The notes under the pieces were generated by a model. That model saw only the letters and a list, made by a program, of their open reading frames with translations. It did no database searches and was not told the origin of the DNA. A DNA stretch of 64,000 bases from Noviherbaspirillum sp. Root189 (GTDB lineage: Bacteria > Pseudomonadota > Gammaproteobacteria > Burkholderiales > Burkholderiaceae_D), in assembly GCF_001428545.1 (NCBI RefSeq), contig NZ_LMHZ01000021.1, forward strand, positions 1 through 64,000, read 5' to 3'. Shown piece after piece: positions 54,627 through 62,865 of the stretch. Every line of letters starts with the position of its first letter. Position 1 is the first letter of the stretch. A program made the position numbers and the translations under genes.

Positions 54627-55268
54627 TTATGCTGCCGGATTTCGCTTGACGAAGAAAAGCGTGGCGCCAACCGCCATCAGCACACCGCCAAAAAACATGT
54701 TCTGCTTTTTGACCGCAGCGGCGTCACGGAAATAACGTTGCATGGACGAGGCCGCGAATGCGTAGCCGTGCATGACGACCAGGTCGACCGCGCAAGTGGT
54801 TACCGCCAGGATCAGCAGTTGCGGCAGCAGCGCCGCATCGCGCGAGATGAATTGCGGCAGTACCGCCACCATGAAGATGATGCCTTTGGGATTGGTCGCG
54901 TTCGTCAGGAAGCCGAGAAGCACGCGCCGGCGTGTAGCCGGGGTCGCCGGGTTTGCGTGCGAGCGCAGGTCGGGCTGAACATCCACTCGTGATCGCCACT
55001 GGCTGAAACCGAGATAAATCAGGTACAGCGCACCAACGGTCTTGACGACACTGAACGCGAGTTCGGACGCAAGCAGAAGTGAGCCGACACCAGCGCCGGC
55101 GATAAACAGGATGAGCAGCAGACCGGCCTGCAAGCCAAGGATGGTGGCGGTCGTTTTCCTGACGCCATAAGAGAGTCCGTGCGACATCGACAACACCGCG
55201 CCGGAGCCGGGCGAGACGGCAATCAGGCAGGATGCAAAGAAGAAGGTAATCCAGGTGGTAAAGCTCAT
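54627..55268 (-). CDS. LysE/RhtB-family amino-acid exporter
   Basis: A 213-residue membrane protein with about six helices. SCLIAVSPGSGAVLSMSHGL and the conserved GFLTNATNPKGIIFMVAVLP loop (N-x-x-N-P-K) are LysE hallmarks, with KTVGALYLIYLGFSQWRS. Start 55268 follows AAGGAACTGATC. It should export an amino acid such as Leu, homoserine or a related compound. Stands alone. Confidence 0.92.
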   Translation of the reverse strand: MSFTTWITFFFASCLIAVSPGSGAVLSMSHGLSYGVRKTTATILGLQAGLLLILFIAGAGVGSLLLASELAFSVVKTVGALYLIYLGFSQWRSRVDVQPDLRSHANPATPATRRRVLLGFLTNATNPKGIIFMVAVLPQFISRDAALLPQLLILAVTTCAVDLVVMHGYAFAASSMQRYFRDAAAVKKQNMFFGGVLMAVGATLFFVKRNPAA

Positions 55269-56416
55269 GATCAGTTCCTTGGCAAGACGCACATTATGCG
55301 TGTTTGTCTGCGAGCGTGCACGACCTGGGTCTTGTCTTTGTTTCCGATCGGGGTAGAAATGACAATGGGATTATCCATGTCCTTCAGCAATGCAAGAACG
55401 ATGCACACATCATGCGCATGCGCAGTCACTTCACGGTCTTCAGCATCGTCATGCCCCGGCCTGCCTTGCGATGGTCGCCGCAAGCCTATCCCTCCAGGTG
55501 TACGACCGCGGGTGTATCGAAAGTGGTTAGCTATTCACGAGTCATGTATGCGCTGCGGCGTGCGCAAAAATAAACACCGTAATCATGTCGATGTGTTTGA
55601 CACCTTATCAAGACCTTCGACGTTGCGAGACATGACGCGATGTGGCATGTCTCGCATCGAATCGTTCATGGATGCAGGTGGCAAAAGACCTATTCCGTGC
55701 CGGATCGCGACCTCGCCCTCCTTTTGTTAACGCGTACGCACCGCGTCGTCGCAGACCTGAGCAGAGCAAGATATCAAGGAATGCAACAGCGGCACTCGAC
55801 GCACACGCTGCACTCGAAAAAGCGCATCTATCGACTGCATCAAACGACTGTCATTTAGTCCTTCGATACATGCTGTTCTGGTCCCTGTCCCGATGCGATT
55901 CAGCTTTGTTGCAACCCCTTCGCGCCGCATGGATTTCCATGCCTGCATGCTCATTGAGCGTGCTCAAGGCATGAGGAAGTCTCCTTGCAAAGCACTAACT
56001 CACCAACCAAGATGGTGGGGCAAGTGAGAAGGCAGTCGATAACCGAACCTGTCACGTATTCATGACGGAGCGTGACGCATCACTTGTGTCGACACGCTGT
56101 GCATTTACCCAATGCGGCAGGTGGTCGACACCGTACGCCGAATACCAATACCGACCCGTAACGATATGGATGAAATGGATGAATTCCTTTGGCCGGCAAG
56201 ACGCAGGAGGAGTCAATACAGCCAGAAGAAGACAGACGCGATTTCATGCGGTGTTGTGGAACGGAGCTGGTATTCATGCGTGCGGCATGACGAATCATTG
56301 AATACGAACGGCGCAACGTGGCGACAGGCGGACCGCCGACTTCATCGGTGGCACATGCCTGCCCACAGTCGTGGCAATTCAGTGACATTCTTTATTCATC
56401 TCACAAGGACTTTTCC
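55269..56416. other. 1.1-kb region without a recognisable gene
   Basis: No frame on either strand has a family signature or convincing codon pattern; the longest are Cys/Arg/Ser-rich shadows. GC content is lower than in the flanking genes. It precedes the protease cassette and may hold its promoter or regulatory RNA. A strong inverted repeat is present at 55625-55655. Confidence 0.5.
55625..55655. repeat. Perfect 10-bp inverted repeat
   Basis: GCGAGACATG / CATGTCTCGC around an 11-nt loop (ACGCGATGTGG). No T-run follows, so it is more like an operator or structured RNA element than a terminator. Confidence 0.6.
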
Positions 56417-57577
56417 ATGACGGACTTTCAGCAAAGCTTTTCGGGCGTACCAGGACAGCAATTGATGCCGCAAGGCTTATTCGGTGGACTGCTCGGCGGC
56501 CCTCTGGGCGGCTTCATCGGCAAGGGAATAGGCGGACTGTTCGGCAATCCGGGACTGGGTTCGCAGATTGGCCAGATGGCGGGCGGCATTGGCGGCTCGC
56601 TGCTGCCTTTCAGCGCGGACCCGATGATGGCTGCCTATGCACAGCAACAGCAACAGCAGCAACTGCAACAACTTCAGCAGCTGCAGCATTTACATCAGCT
56701 TCAGCAACTTCAGCAAGCACAACAGGCACCACAGTCGCAGCAACTTGCGCCGCAAGGTTTTTTCGGAAATCTTCTTGGTCAGATCGGACAGCCCCTGGGC
56801 GGCGCCATTGGCGGCATCTTCGGCAACGCCGGTCTTGGCAGTACGATTGGTGGCGCGGCAGGACAGCTGGGACGGATGCTGCCGTTCAGCGCTGATCCCA
56901 TAGCGCAAGCGTATGCAATGCAGCAGGCGCAGCTTGCACCGCAAAGCTTCTTTGGCAATCTGCTGAACAGGCCACTCAATGGCATGATCAGCCCCACCAT
57001 TGGCTCCCTTCCAATAGGTACGCCCATTCCTGGCAATCCTTTTATGAATCAGATCCAGCATCAGTTACCTTTTGGCGCGCAACAAGGCTTGCAAGGGCAG
57101 CTTGCGCCGCAAGGCTTCTTCGGTGACCTCATCGGTCAGATCGGCCAGCCTTTAGGTGGTGCCATCGGCGGCCTGTTCGGCAACGCCGGTCTGGGCAGTA
57201 CGATTGGCGGCGCGGCCGGTCAGCTTGGACGTCTGCTGCCTTTTGGCGCCGATCCGATATCACAGGCGTATGCAATGCAGCAGGCGCAACAAGCCCAGCT
57301 TGCACCGCAAGGCTTTTTCGGTAACTTGCTCGGTCAGATCGGCCAGCCGCTGGGCAACGCCATCGGGGGCATGTTCGGCAACGCGGGACTGGGCGGAACC
57401 ATCGGTGGTGCCGCCGGCCAGTTCGGGCGCTTGCTGCCATTCGGCGCCGACGGTTTTGGGCAGCCTTTTGGCCAGCAGTTCGGTCAGCAGGGGGCGGGGC
57501 AACAGCAAACCGGTCCTTACCCCGGCTTCCAGAATCAACAGTCCGGATTCTTCGGCGGGCAGCCGACGCTGCACTAA
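56417..57577 (+). CDS. Gln-rich protein with five glycine-zipper-like repeats
   Basis: A 386-residue protein without Sec signal. Repeats begin at residues 16, 109, 172 (degenerate), 228 and 294; each runs QL.PQGFFGNLLGQIGQPLG, then GAIGGIFGNAGLGSTIGGAA, then GQLGRLLPF.ADPI.QAYA. The core is a run of G-x3-G spacings like glycine-zipper membrane helices. Repeat 1 is separated from repeat 2 by a Gln/Leu tract (76-110). The tail (346-386) is Gly/Phe/Gln-rich. AAGGACTTTTCC precedes the ATG. Context (inhibitor and subtilase downstream) suggests a precursor cut into repeat peptides, which is inference. Family not recognised. Confidence 0.8.
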   Translation: MTDFQQSFSGVPGQQLMPQGLFGGLLGGPLGGFIGKGIGGLFGNPGLGSQIGQMAGGIGGSLLPFSADPMMAAYAQQQQQQQLQQLQQLQHLHQLQQLQQAQQAPQSQQLAPQGFFGNLLGQIGQPLGGAIGGIFGNAGLGSTIGGAAGQLGRMLPFSADPIAQAYAMQQAQLAPQSFFGNLLNRPLNGMISPTIGSLPIGTPIPGNPFMNQIQHQLPFGAQQGLQGQLAPQGFFGDLIGQIGQPLGGAIGGLFGNAGLGSTIGGAAGQLGRLLPFGADPISQAYAMQQAQQAQLAPQGFFGNLLGQIGQPLGNAIGGMFGNAGLGGTIGGAAGQFGRLLPFGADGFGQPFGQQFGQQGAGQQQTGPYPGFQNQQSGFFGGQPTLH

Positions 57578-57602
57578 TCCGGCGCTGAGACATCATCCAA
57601 CC

Positions 57603-57646
57603 AGCAATGCGCACGCTCGATTGAGCCAGCGGCGCGCATTGCTTTT
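57603..57646 (+). terminator. Hairpin with T-run between repeat protein and inhibitor genes
   Basis: AGCAATGCGC / GCGCATTGCT, a perfect 10-bp stem whose loop contains an inner CGCT/AGCG pair, followed by TTTT. It lies 26 bp after the repeat-protein stop and 16 bp before the next ATG. It may be a partial terminator that makes the first gene more abundant than the protease. Confidence 0.65.
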
Positions 57647-57661
57647 CCAAGGAGCGCAGAA

Positions 57662-57925
57662 ATGTCATCCATGTCGAGTGGGAAGGCGACTGGCCGCTAC
57701 ATCGTGCGTGCGGTCGACCCTGCCAGGCTATCCGAATTTGTCCAGAACCTTCGCCCGGATTCCGGCATCGAGTTGCTCGACCTGATCGGTCCGCCGGGTG
57801 CTCAACATACGGCAGTGCTTGCCATGGCCTCCGACACGGCAAAAGCGCTTGAACTGCATTTCAGCACGTCAAACCAATTCACTATCGAACCTGACCGCCC
57901 CCTGTCGCTGTTCGGCGGGGCTTAA
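57662..57925 (+). CDS. Free-standing subtilase-propeptide-like (I9-like) protein
   Basis: An 87-residue protein. Its blocks GRYIVRA (11-17), SGIELLDLIGP (34-44) and FTIEPDRPLSLF (73-84) line up in order with GQFLIAT (55-61), PDIEILDTVGP (88-98) and LIIERDQALTL (136-146) of the protease encoded 45 bp downstream. It therefore looks like a detached propeptide, which in subtilases acts as folding aid and tight inhibitor. CAAGGAGCGCAGA precedes ATG. It could protect the producing cell from the protease. Inhibition is inferred. Confidence 0.75.
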   Translation: MSSMSSGKATGRYIVRAVDPARLSEFVQNLRPDSGIELLDLIGPPGAQHTAVLAMASDTAKALELHFSTSNQFTIEPDRPLSLFGGA

Positions 57926-57970
57926 CGCATACAGGCAATTAACGGACGCAGGTAATCTGGAAGGAACACT

Positions 57971-59995
57971 ATGGCAAAAACATCAGACCAGGCAAGCTCG
58001 AGCGCGCCTGACAATTTCCAATCAAAACCCGCTGGCACATCGTCATCATCGAGCACGGAGCCGAGCGCAGCAGCACGCAGCCCCGGTGCAGCACGCAGCC
58101 CCGGTGCAGGACGCAGCGTTGCCGGGCGCAAGGGGCAGTTTCTGATTGCGACACGTCGCCTGCCGGGCCTGCTGCCGATGGGCATGCAGCCCTTGCAGTT
58201 TTCTGCGGTCGAACAAAGCCTGCGAGCCAGCCCCGACATCGAGATCCTTGACACCGTGGGGCCAAAGAACATCGTCGGCATGCTGGCTGACGGCATGGCG
58301 GAAGCACCCAGTGTGCTTGTCGCCCGCATGACGGAAGAAAAGGCCGGCATCCTGCATCAGCAGGCGCAGGGCCGGCTCATCATCGAACGCGACCAGGCAT
58401 TGACACTGCATGATGCAGGCAGCATGCAGCCGATGTTTGTCGGTGGCACCTCGATTTCCGCAGGGGCGGTGCTGGCGGTTGTCGTTACCGTTCTCGGCAA
58501 GGACGATGCACCGCTCAAGGATGCGGAAGTTTACCTGTTCGGCAGCATGCTTCCGGCTACCGGCGTCACCGATGAGCGCGGCGAAGTAACACTGACTCTG
58601 TTCGGCGAGACGCCGCAGTCAATACGCGGCCTGTACGTGAAACCGAAGTGCGATTACTGGAGCTTTTACCAGCAGCAGCCCGACATCAGCACCGACGAAG
58701 CCAATATCGTTGGCTTGCGCCCGCTGTCCGACTGGCCGGGACTGGCGGGATTTCCGCAGCAGCAGGTACTCGGCTGGGGTCAGAAAGCGATGCGGCTTGA
58801 CCAGTTGCCCGGCAATTACCGGGGGCAGGGCGTGAAGGTGGCGATCATTGATTCCGGTGCGGCCACGACGCATGAAGACCTGAAGAAGATTCGTTTCGGC
58901 TTCGATATAATCAACAAGAAAACCGATCCCAACGGCTGGACCGACGACAGCATTTCACACGGCTCGCATTGCGCCGGCATTATCGCTGGCGCGGACAATG
59001 CGTTTGGCGTACGCGGTTTCGCGCCGGATGCCGAAGTCCACATCTGCAAGCTGTTTCCAGGAGGTCAGGTCAGCCAACTTATCGACGCCCTGGAATATTG
59101 CATCGAGAAACAGATTGATGTGGCCAACCTCAGCCTCGGAGGCATTGAACCATCCGAAGCACTCGAGCAGCAGATACAGCGCGCCAAGCGGGCAGGGGTG
59201 GCATGCATCGTCGCCGCCGGCAACTCCGGCGGACGGGTCCAGTATCCGGCGTCGTCGCCGAATGTGCTGGCCGTATCGGCTATCGGTCGGCTCAATGAAT
59301 TTCCACCCGATAGCTATCACACGCAAACCGTCACGCAGGCGATGGATGCTAATGGATTCTTTGCCGCGCGTTTCAGCTGCTTCGGCCCGGAAATCGGCGT
59401 TTGCGCACCAGGCGTTGCGATTACCTCGTCGGTCCCGTCCAACAACTTCGCGGTATGGGATGGCACCTCGATGGCGGCGCCCCATGTAACCGGACTGGCG
59501 GCACTGGTGCTCGCGCACCATCCGGATTTCCAGTCGGCGTTCAAGACGCGTGGACCCGAGCGGGTGGAGCGCTTGATACAGATCATCAAGGCCAGTGCGC
59601 GCCCGGTCAATCTCGGCGATGTATCGCGTACCGGATTCGGCCTGCCGGACGTGATGGTGGCTATTGGCCTGCAGACCGCCGCAGGGCAACCGATTGCCAC
59701 GGCATCGGCGGGAAGCGCCGCGCAACCGGCGGCATTCCAGGCCGGTACGGCAGCCATCGGCGGCATGACGCCGCAACAGGCGTTTGCCTACGGCACCCAG
59801 TATGCGGAGCAGTCGCAACTGTCGCCGCAGGCGTGGGGCGGGAGGAATGGCTGGCCGCAGTCGCTGGGAACGCTCATGGCGCCGGTCGATCCCTATGCGG
59901 CCTACTTCGGCCGCCAGTCGTTTGGAAACATGATGCCCGGCGTGGCTTACGGCATGAATCCCGGTCCCGGAGGCTTTCCGCGCCAGGGGTGGTAA
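57971..59995 (+). CDS. Subtilisin-like serine protease with propeptide and repeat-mimicking tail
   Basis: A 674-residue S8 peptidase. Layout: Ser/Ala-rich start without signal peptide (1-50); I9-like propeptide (about 54-148); beta-rich carboxypeptidase-regulatory-like domain (about 163-225, LKDAEVYLFGSML.ATGVTDERGEV); catalytic domain (about 265-570). Triad Asp294 (AIIDSGA), His330 (SHGSHCAG) and Ser500 (DGTSMAAPHV), oxyanion Asn418 region (AAGNSGG). Tail 600-674 has AEQSQLSPQAWGG and VDPYAAYFG, like the boundaries of the neighbouring repeats. GGAAGGAACACT precedes ATG. Last gene of the cassette. Confidence 0.92.
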   Translation: MAKTSDQASSSAPDNFQSKPAGTSSSSSTEPSAAARSPGAARSPGAGRSVAGRKGQFLIATRRLPGLLPMGMQPLQFSAVEQSLRASPDIEILDTVGPKNIVGMLADGMAEAPSVLVARMTEEKAGILHQQAQGRLIIERDQALTLHDAGSMQPMFVGGTSISAGAVLAVVVTVLGKDDAPLKDAEVYLFGSMLPATGVTDERGEVTLTLFGETPQSIRGLYVKPKCDYWSFYQQQPDISTDEANIVGLRPLSDWPGLAGFPQQQVLGWGQKAMRLDQLPGNYRGQGVKVAIIDSGAATTHEDLKKIRFGFDIINKKTDPNGWTDDSISHGSHCAGIIAGADNAFGVRGFAPDAEVHICKLFPGGQVSQLIDALEYCIEKQIDVANLSLGGIEPSEALEQQIQRAKRAGVACIVAAGNSGGRVQYPASSPNVLAVSAIGRLNEFPPDSYHTQTVTQAMDANGFFAARFSCFGPEIGVCAPGVAITSSVPSNNFAVWDGTSMAAPHVTGLAALVLAHHPDFQSAFKTRGPERVERLIQIIKASARPVNLGDVSRTGFGLPDVMVAIGLQTAAGQPIATASAGSAAQPAAFQAGTAAIGGMTPQQAFAYGTQYAEQSQLSPQAWGGRNGWPQSLGTLMAPVDPYAAYFGRQSFGNMMPGVAYGMNPGPGGFPRQGW

Positions 59996-60077
59996 ATCGC
60001 AGAGGGAGGAAGGCGACTAGAGCCGGCCGGTGCGCCTTGAGTGTGCTTAGCGTACGTCACAGTACGTCAGAGTAAGC

Positions 60078-60929
60078 TCAGGGCAAACCGGCTCCCGGTA
60101 CCTGCACGCGCATGGCCTGGATGCGTCCGGTTCGTTCCGCGAGTGCTCGCTGCTCCCTGGAGACACGGCCGGTGACCATGAACAGTGTGCGGCGCTCAGG
60201 GCCGCCCAGCGTGCAGGCGATCGCCTGGTCGGGTACGACTATCCTGTCCAGGATAGCCCCGCCTTCGCGGACACGCAGGAATTCAGAGGTGGGTGGCGAT
60301 GCGACCCAGACCGCAGCTTCGGCATCCAGGCAGATGCCGTCTGGCGAGGCGTCGCCCAGCGCTGCCCACACACGCCGGCCGCTTAACGTGCCATCGTCGG
60401 CGATGTCGAATGCCGTCAGCCGCTTGCCAAAGGTTTCCGCGACGATCAGCGTTGCATGATCCGGCGTAATCACGCAGCCGTTTGGAAACAGCAGATCATC
60501 GGCCACCTGGCGGACGCTGCCGTCGGTATCGACCATCATCAGCACTGTCGATTGCGCCGCTGCCCGGTTAAGCAAGTCGAATCCGAAATTGCCGATGTAG
60601 GCGCGGCCGCGATGATCGACCACCATGTCATTGCAATGATGCGGCAAGACAGCGCTGAGATCAGCCACGGTATTGAGCCCGTCGTTGTCCAGGCGCAGCA
60701 GACGACGGTCGGTCATCGATACCACCAGCATGCGCCCATCCGGAAGCCATCCGAGGCCAGATGGCTGGCCTGCGACTTCGCACACGGTCTCCGGTTCGCC
60801 GCCCATTCGCAGTCGCGTCACCTTGCGCGTATAGAAGTCGGAAAACCATAACATGTCGTCGTGCCAGCGCGGCGCCTCCGCAAAGGCGAGTCCGTCAACG
60901 ACGGTCTCGATATGTATGCCTGATTGCAT
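60078..60929 (-). CDS. SMP-30/gluconolactonase-family protein
   Basis: A 283-residue six-bladed beta-propeller lactonase. Divalent-metal residues match the family: Glu18 (FAEAPRW), Asn150 (LFPNGCVIT) and Asp197 (ASPDGICLD), with Asn100/Asp101 (HHCNDMVVD) near the substrate. It likely hydrolyses a sugar lactone or similar cyclic ester. GGAGAGACCC precedes ATG 60929. It converges with the protease gene and has no catabolic partner nearby, so substrate is open. Confidence 0.88.
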   Translation of the reverse strand: MQSGIHIETVVDGLAFAEAPRWHDDMLWFSDFYTRKVTRLRMGGEPETVCEVAGQPSGLGWLPDGRMLVVSMTDRRLLRLDNDGLNTVADLSAVLPHHCNDMVVDHRGRAYIGNFGFDLLNRAAAQSTVLMMVDTDGSVRQVADDLLFPNGCVITPDHATLIVAETFGKRLTAFDIADDGTLSGRRVWAALGDASPDGICLDAEAAVWVASPPTSEFLRVREGGAILDRIVVPDQAIACTLGGPERRTLFMVTGRVSREQRALAERTGRIQAMRVQVPGAGLP

Positions 60930-61073
60930 GGGTCTCTCCTGGGCCGATTGTGATTATGCTTGTGATTGTGATTGTGCTCGTCATTGTGATTGGCATTCTT
61001 TTATCGCCTGTCTTGCTGGCCGGAATGCATGCAGGACATGGTTTGTGCGTACCCATGACGCTTGGCATGTGCG

Positions 61074-62144
61074 CTATTTCGGCCGAGGGTCCTGCAAGTC
61101 GCTGCCCGGCATTGACAAGCGGTGTGCCCGCAGATCACGTACGGCATTGGCGACGGCACGCGCGACATTGCGCGTTTCTTCCTGCACTTTGTCGTCATGA
61201 TCCAGCGTTTCATGGCTTTGCGCATAGGGCTCGTAATAGCCAATGAAACGATCCAGCCGCGAATGCTTGCCGGCGTCGATCAGGCCCATCCAGTCAAGCC
61301 AGTCGGACAGGCCGTGCCGCACGCCCTCGATACCGGCGACATCGCCGTGCACGACCACGCCGTACACTCGTCCCGCCAGGTGCTTTGGATAGGACCAGCC
61401 GGCATTTTCCATGGCCTTGGCTTTTTCGGCGTCCTTGCCCGAGGTGCTGGTCGGGTCGGGATTGCCGCCGTCGGCGCAGACCAGCCTGTCCATCATCAGC
61501 TTGAGTACGCTGGGCGTCTGGTACCAGTACACCGGTGTGAGGATGATCACCGCATGCGCGGATACCCACTTTTCGTAGATGTCGTTCATCCAGTCGTTCG
61601 TCATGCGCAAGCCGTGGTTGGGATAGCAGCTGCAGGGCCAATGGCACAGCGGCATGGCGGTCGATGCGCATCCCTTGCAGGGGTGGATATGCCGGTCATA
61701 GTCCGAAATCAGCAGGCTGAGGTCGAGCAAGTCGACTTCCATGCCTTGCCCGGCAAGTACTTCGCTCGCCATTTGGGTCAGGCGGAATGTCTTCGATATT
61801 TCACCGGGACAGGAGCCGTCATTGCGTGCCGAGCCGCAGATCAGCAATACACGTGAAGGCGTCGCAGGATCCTTTTGTCGCGCTTCAGCCGCGAGCAGGC
61901 GCTCGTGCGCTGCACGCCATTCGACCGACAGATCGTAATCGGGATCGGCAAAGCCTGGTCCGGCCTTGGTCGTGACTGGCGCCTTGTGGCTATGAATATA
62001 GTTGTCCCATGCAATTTCTTCGACGCTGCGTAGCGCATCCCTGGCTTTGTCGAATGCGGGGTCCATATAGGAGCGGTAGAAGCGAACACGGAACTCATCG
62101 CGTGTCAGTTTGGGCGGAGCTTGCCCGGTGCGCGGTTTGGTCAT
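61074..62144 (-). CDS. Flavodoxin-fold NAD(P)H-dependent oxidoreductase
   Basis: A 356-residue protein. The central part is an FMN-reductase/flavodoxin fold: VLLICGSARNDGSCPGEISK at the phosphate loop, HAVIILTPVYWYQTPSVLKL for the flavin ring and AGRVYGVVVHGDVAGIEG. About 100 extra residues precede it and a C-terminal helical part follows. A Cys-rich loop HPCKGC...LCHWPCSCYPNH (six Cys) is unusual and could bind a metal or cluster. ATG 62144 chosen over 62183. Function unknown. Confidence 0.8.
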   Translation of the reverse strand: MTKPRTGQAPPKLTRDEFRVRFYRSYMDPAFDKARDALRSVEEIAWDNYIHSHKAPVTTKAGPGFADPDYDLSVEWRAAHERLLAAEARQKDPATPSRVLLICGSARNDGSCPGEISKTFRLTQMASEVLAGQGMEVDLLDLSLLISDYDRHIHPCKGCASTAMPLCHWPCSCYPNHGLRMTNDWMNDIYEKWVSAHAVIILTPVYWYQTPSVLKLMMDRLVCADGGNPDPTSTSGKDAEKAKAMENAGWSYPKHLAGRVYGVVVHGDVAGIEGVRHGLSDWLDWMGLIDAGKHSRLDRFIGYYEPYAQSHETLDHDDKVQEETRNVARAVANAVRDLRAHRLSMPGSDLQDPRPK

Positions 62145-62253
62145 TGTCGACGGGAAAGGGGGTGATGTGTCGATTCTACGCACCGGCTCCCGTCGCGGAC
62201 TTGCTGAAGCTCAAGCGGAATCCAAGGGTTCCGCCTGGCTCAGAGATACATGC

Positions 62254-62580
62254 TTACTGGTGGAAACGTCGCTGCGCGTGCTGGCGATCACCGTCATGAC
62301 GCAGCTTCTGGAGTCCTGGCGGTTCGCCGCCAAACCACATCCATTGCGGATCGGTCGCTCCCCGATTCAGGCACCAGGTGTGCCAGCGCATGGTCGCGTA
62401 GAACCCCAGGGTGATGGCAGTCAGGGCAAGCAGGACCGCAGCGCCTATCCATGCAAATACCGCGACCAGCGATACGTCAGGAATCGTCCTGCGGGAAAAG
62501 AAAATGATCATGGCGGAAATCGCGATCACGCAGGTCAGGACGCGAGCGAAAAATCCGAAGCGGGCCTTACGGGTCATCAT
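62254..62580 (-). CDS. Small two-helix membrane protein
   Basis: A 108-residue protein with two hydrophobic helices (VLTCVIAISAMIIFF and VAVFAWIGAAVLLALTAITL), then a Trp-rich soluble tail (MRWHTWCLNRG..PQWMWFGG) and a His/Gln/Arg-rich end. AAAGGAGGC directly before two ATG codons (62580, 62577) gives a strong ribosome site. Function unknown. Confidence 0.7.
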   Translation of the reverse strand: MMTRKARFGFFARVLTCVIAISAMIIFFSRRTIPDVSLVAVFAWIGAAVLLALTAITLGFYATMRWHTWCLNRGATDPQWMWFGGEPPGLQKLRHDGDRQHAQRRFHQ

Positions 62581-62865
62581 GCCTCCTTTCGGCGATGCGG
62601 CTGTAGCTCAAGAATACCAGATGCGCCGTCGCAATCTGAAACTGATTGCCTGTGCGGTCCCGCCCGACTAAGCAATGGGAAGGGGTTCATACCGGTTGGA
62701 GATCACATATCGCTGGATGGTTCAGTTCTCGCTGCGCGCTGGCGCGGGTCAATGGAGATTGATCGATACCAAGCACGCAAACTCGGTTTCTCCCGAGCGG
62801 TCATATCGGCTTGATACCAGATTATTAATTATCAGCGCCACGCCGGCTTACCTTCCTCCTCGCCA

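Noticed and set aside
55304-55858. Plus-strand frames of 70-110 codons before the protease cassette
   Set aside because: No ribosome-binding sites, no domain signatures and Cys/Arg/Ser-rich shadow composition.
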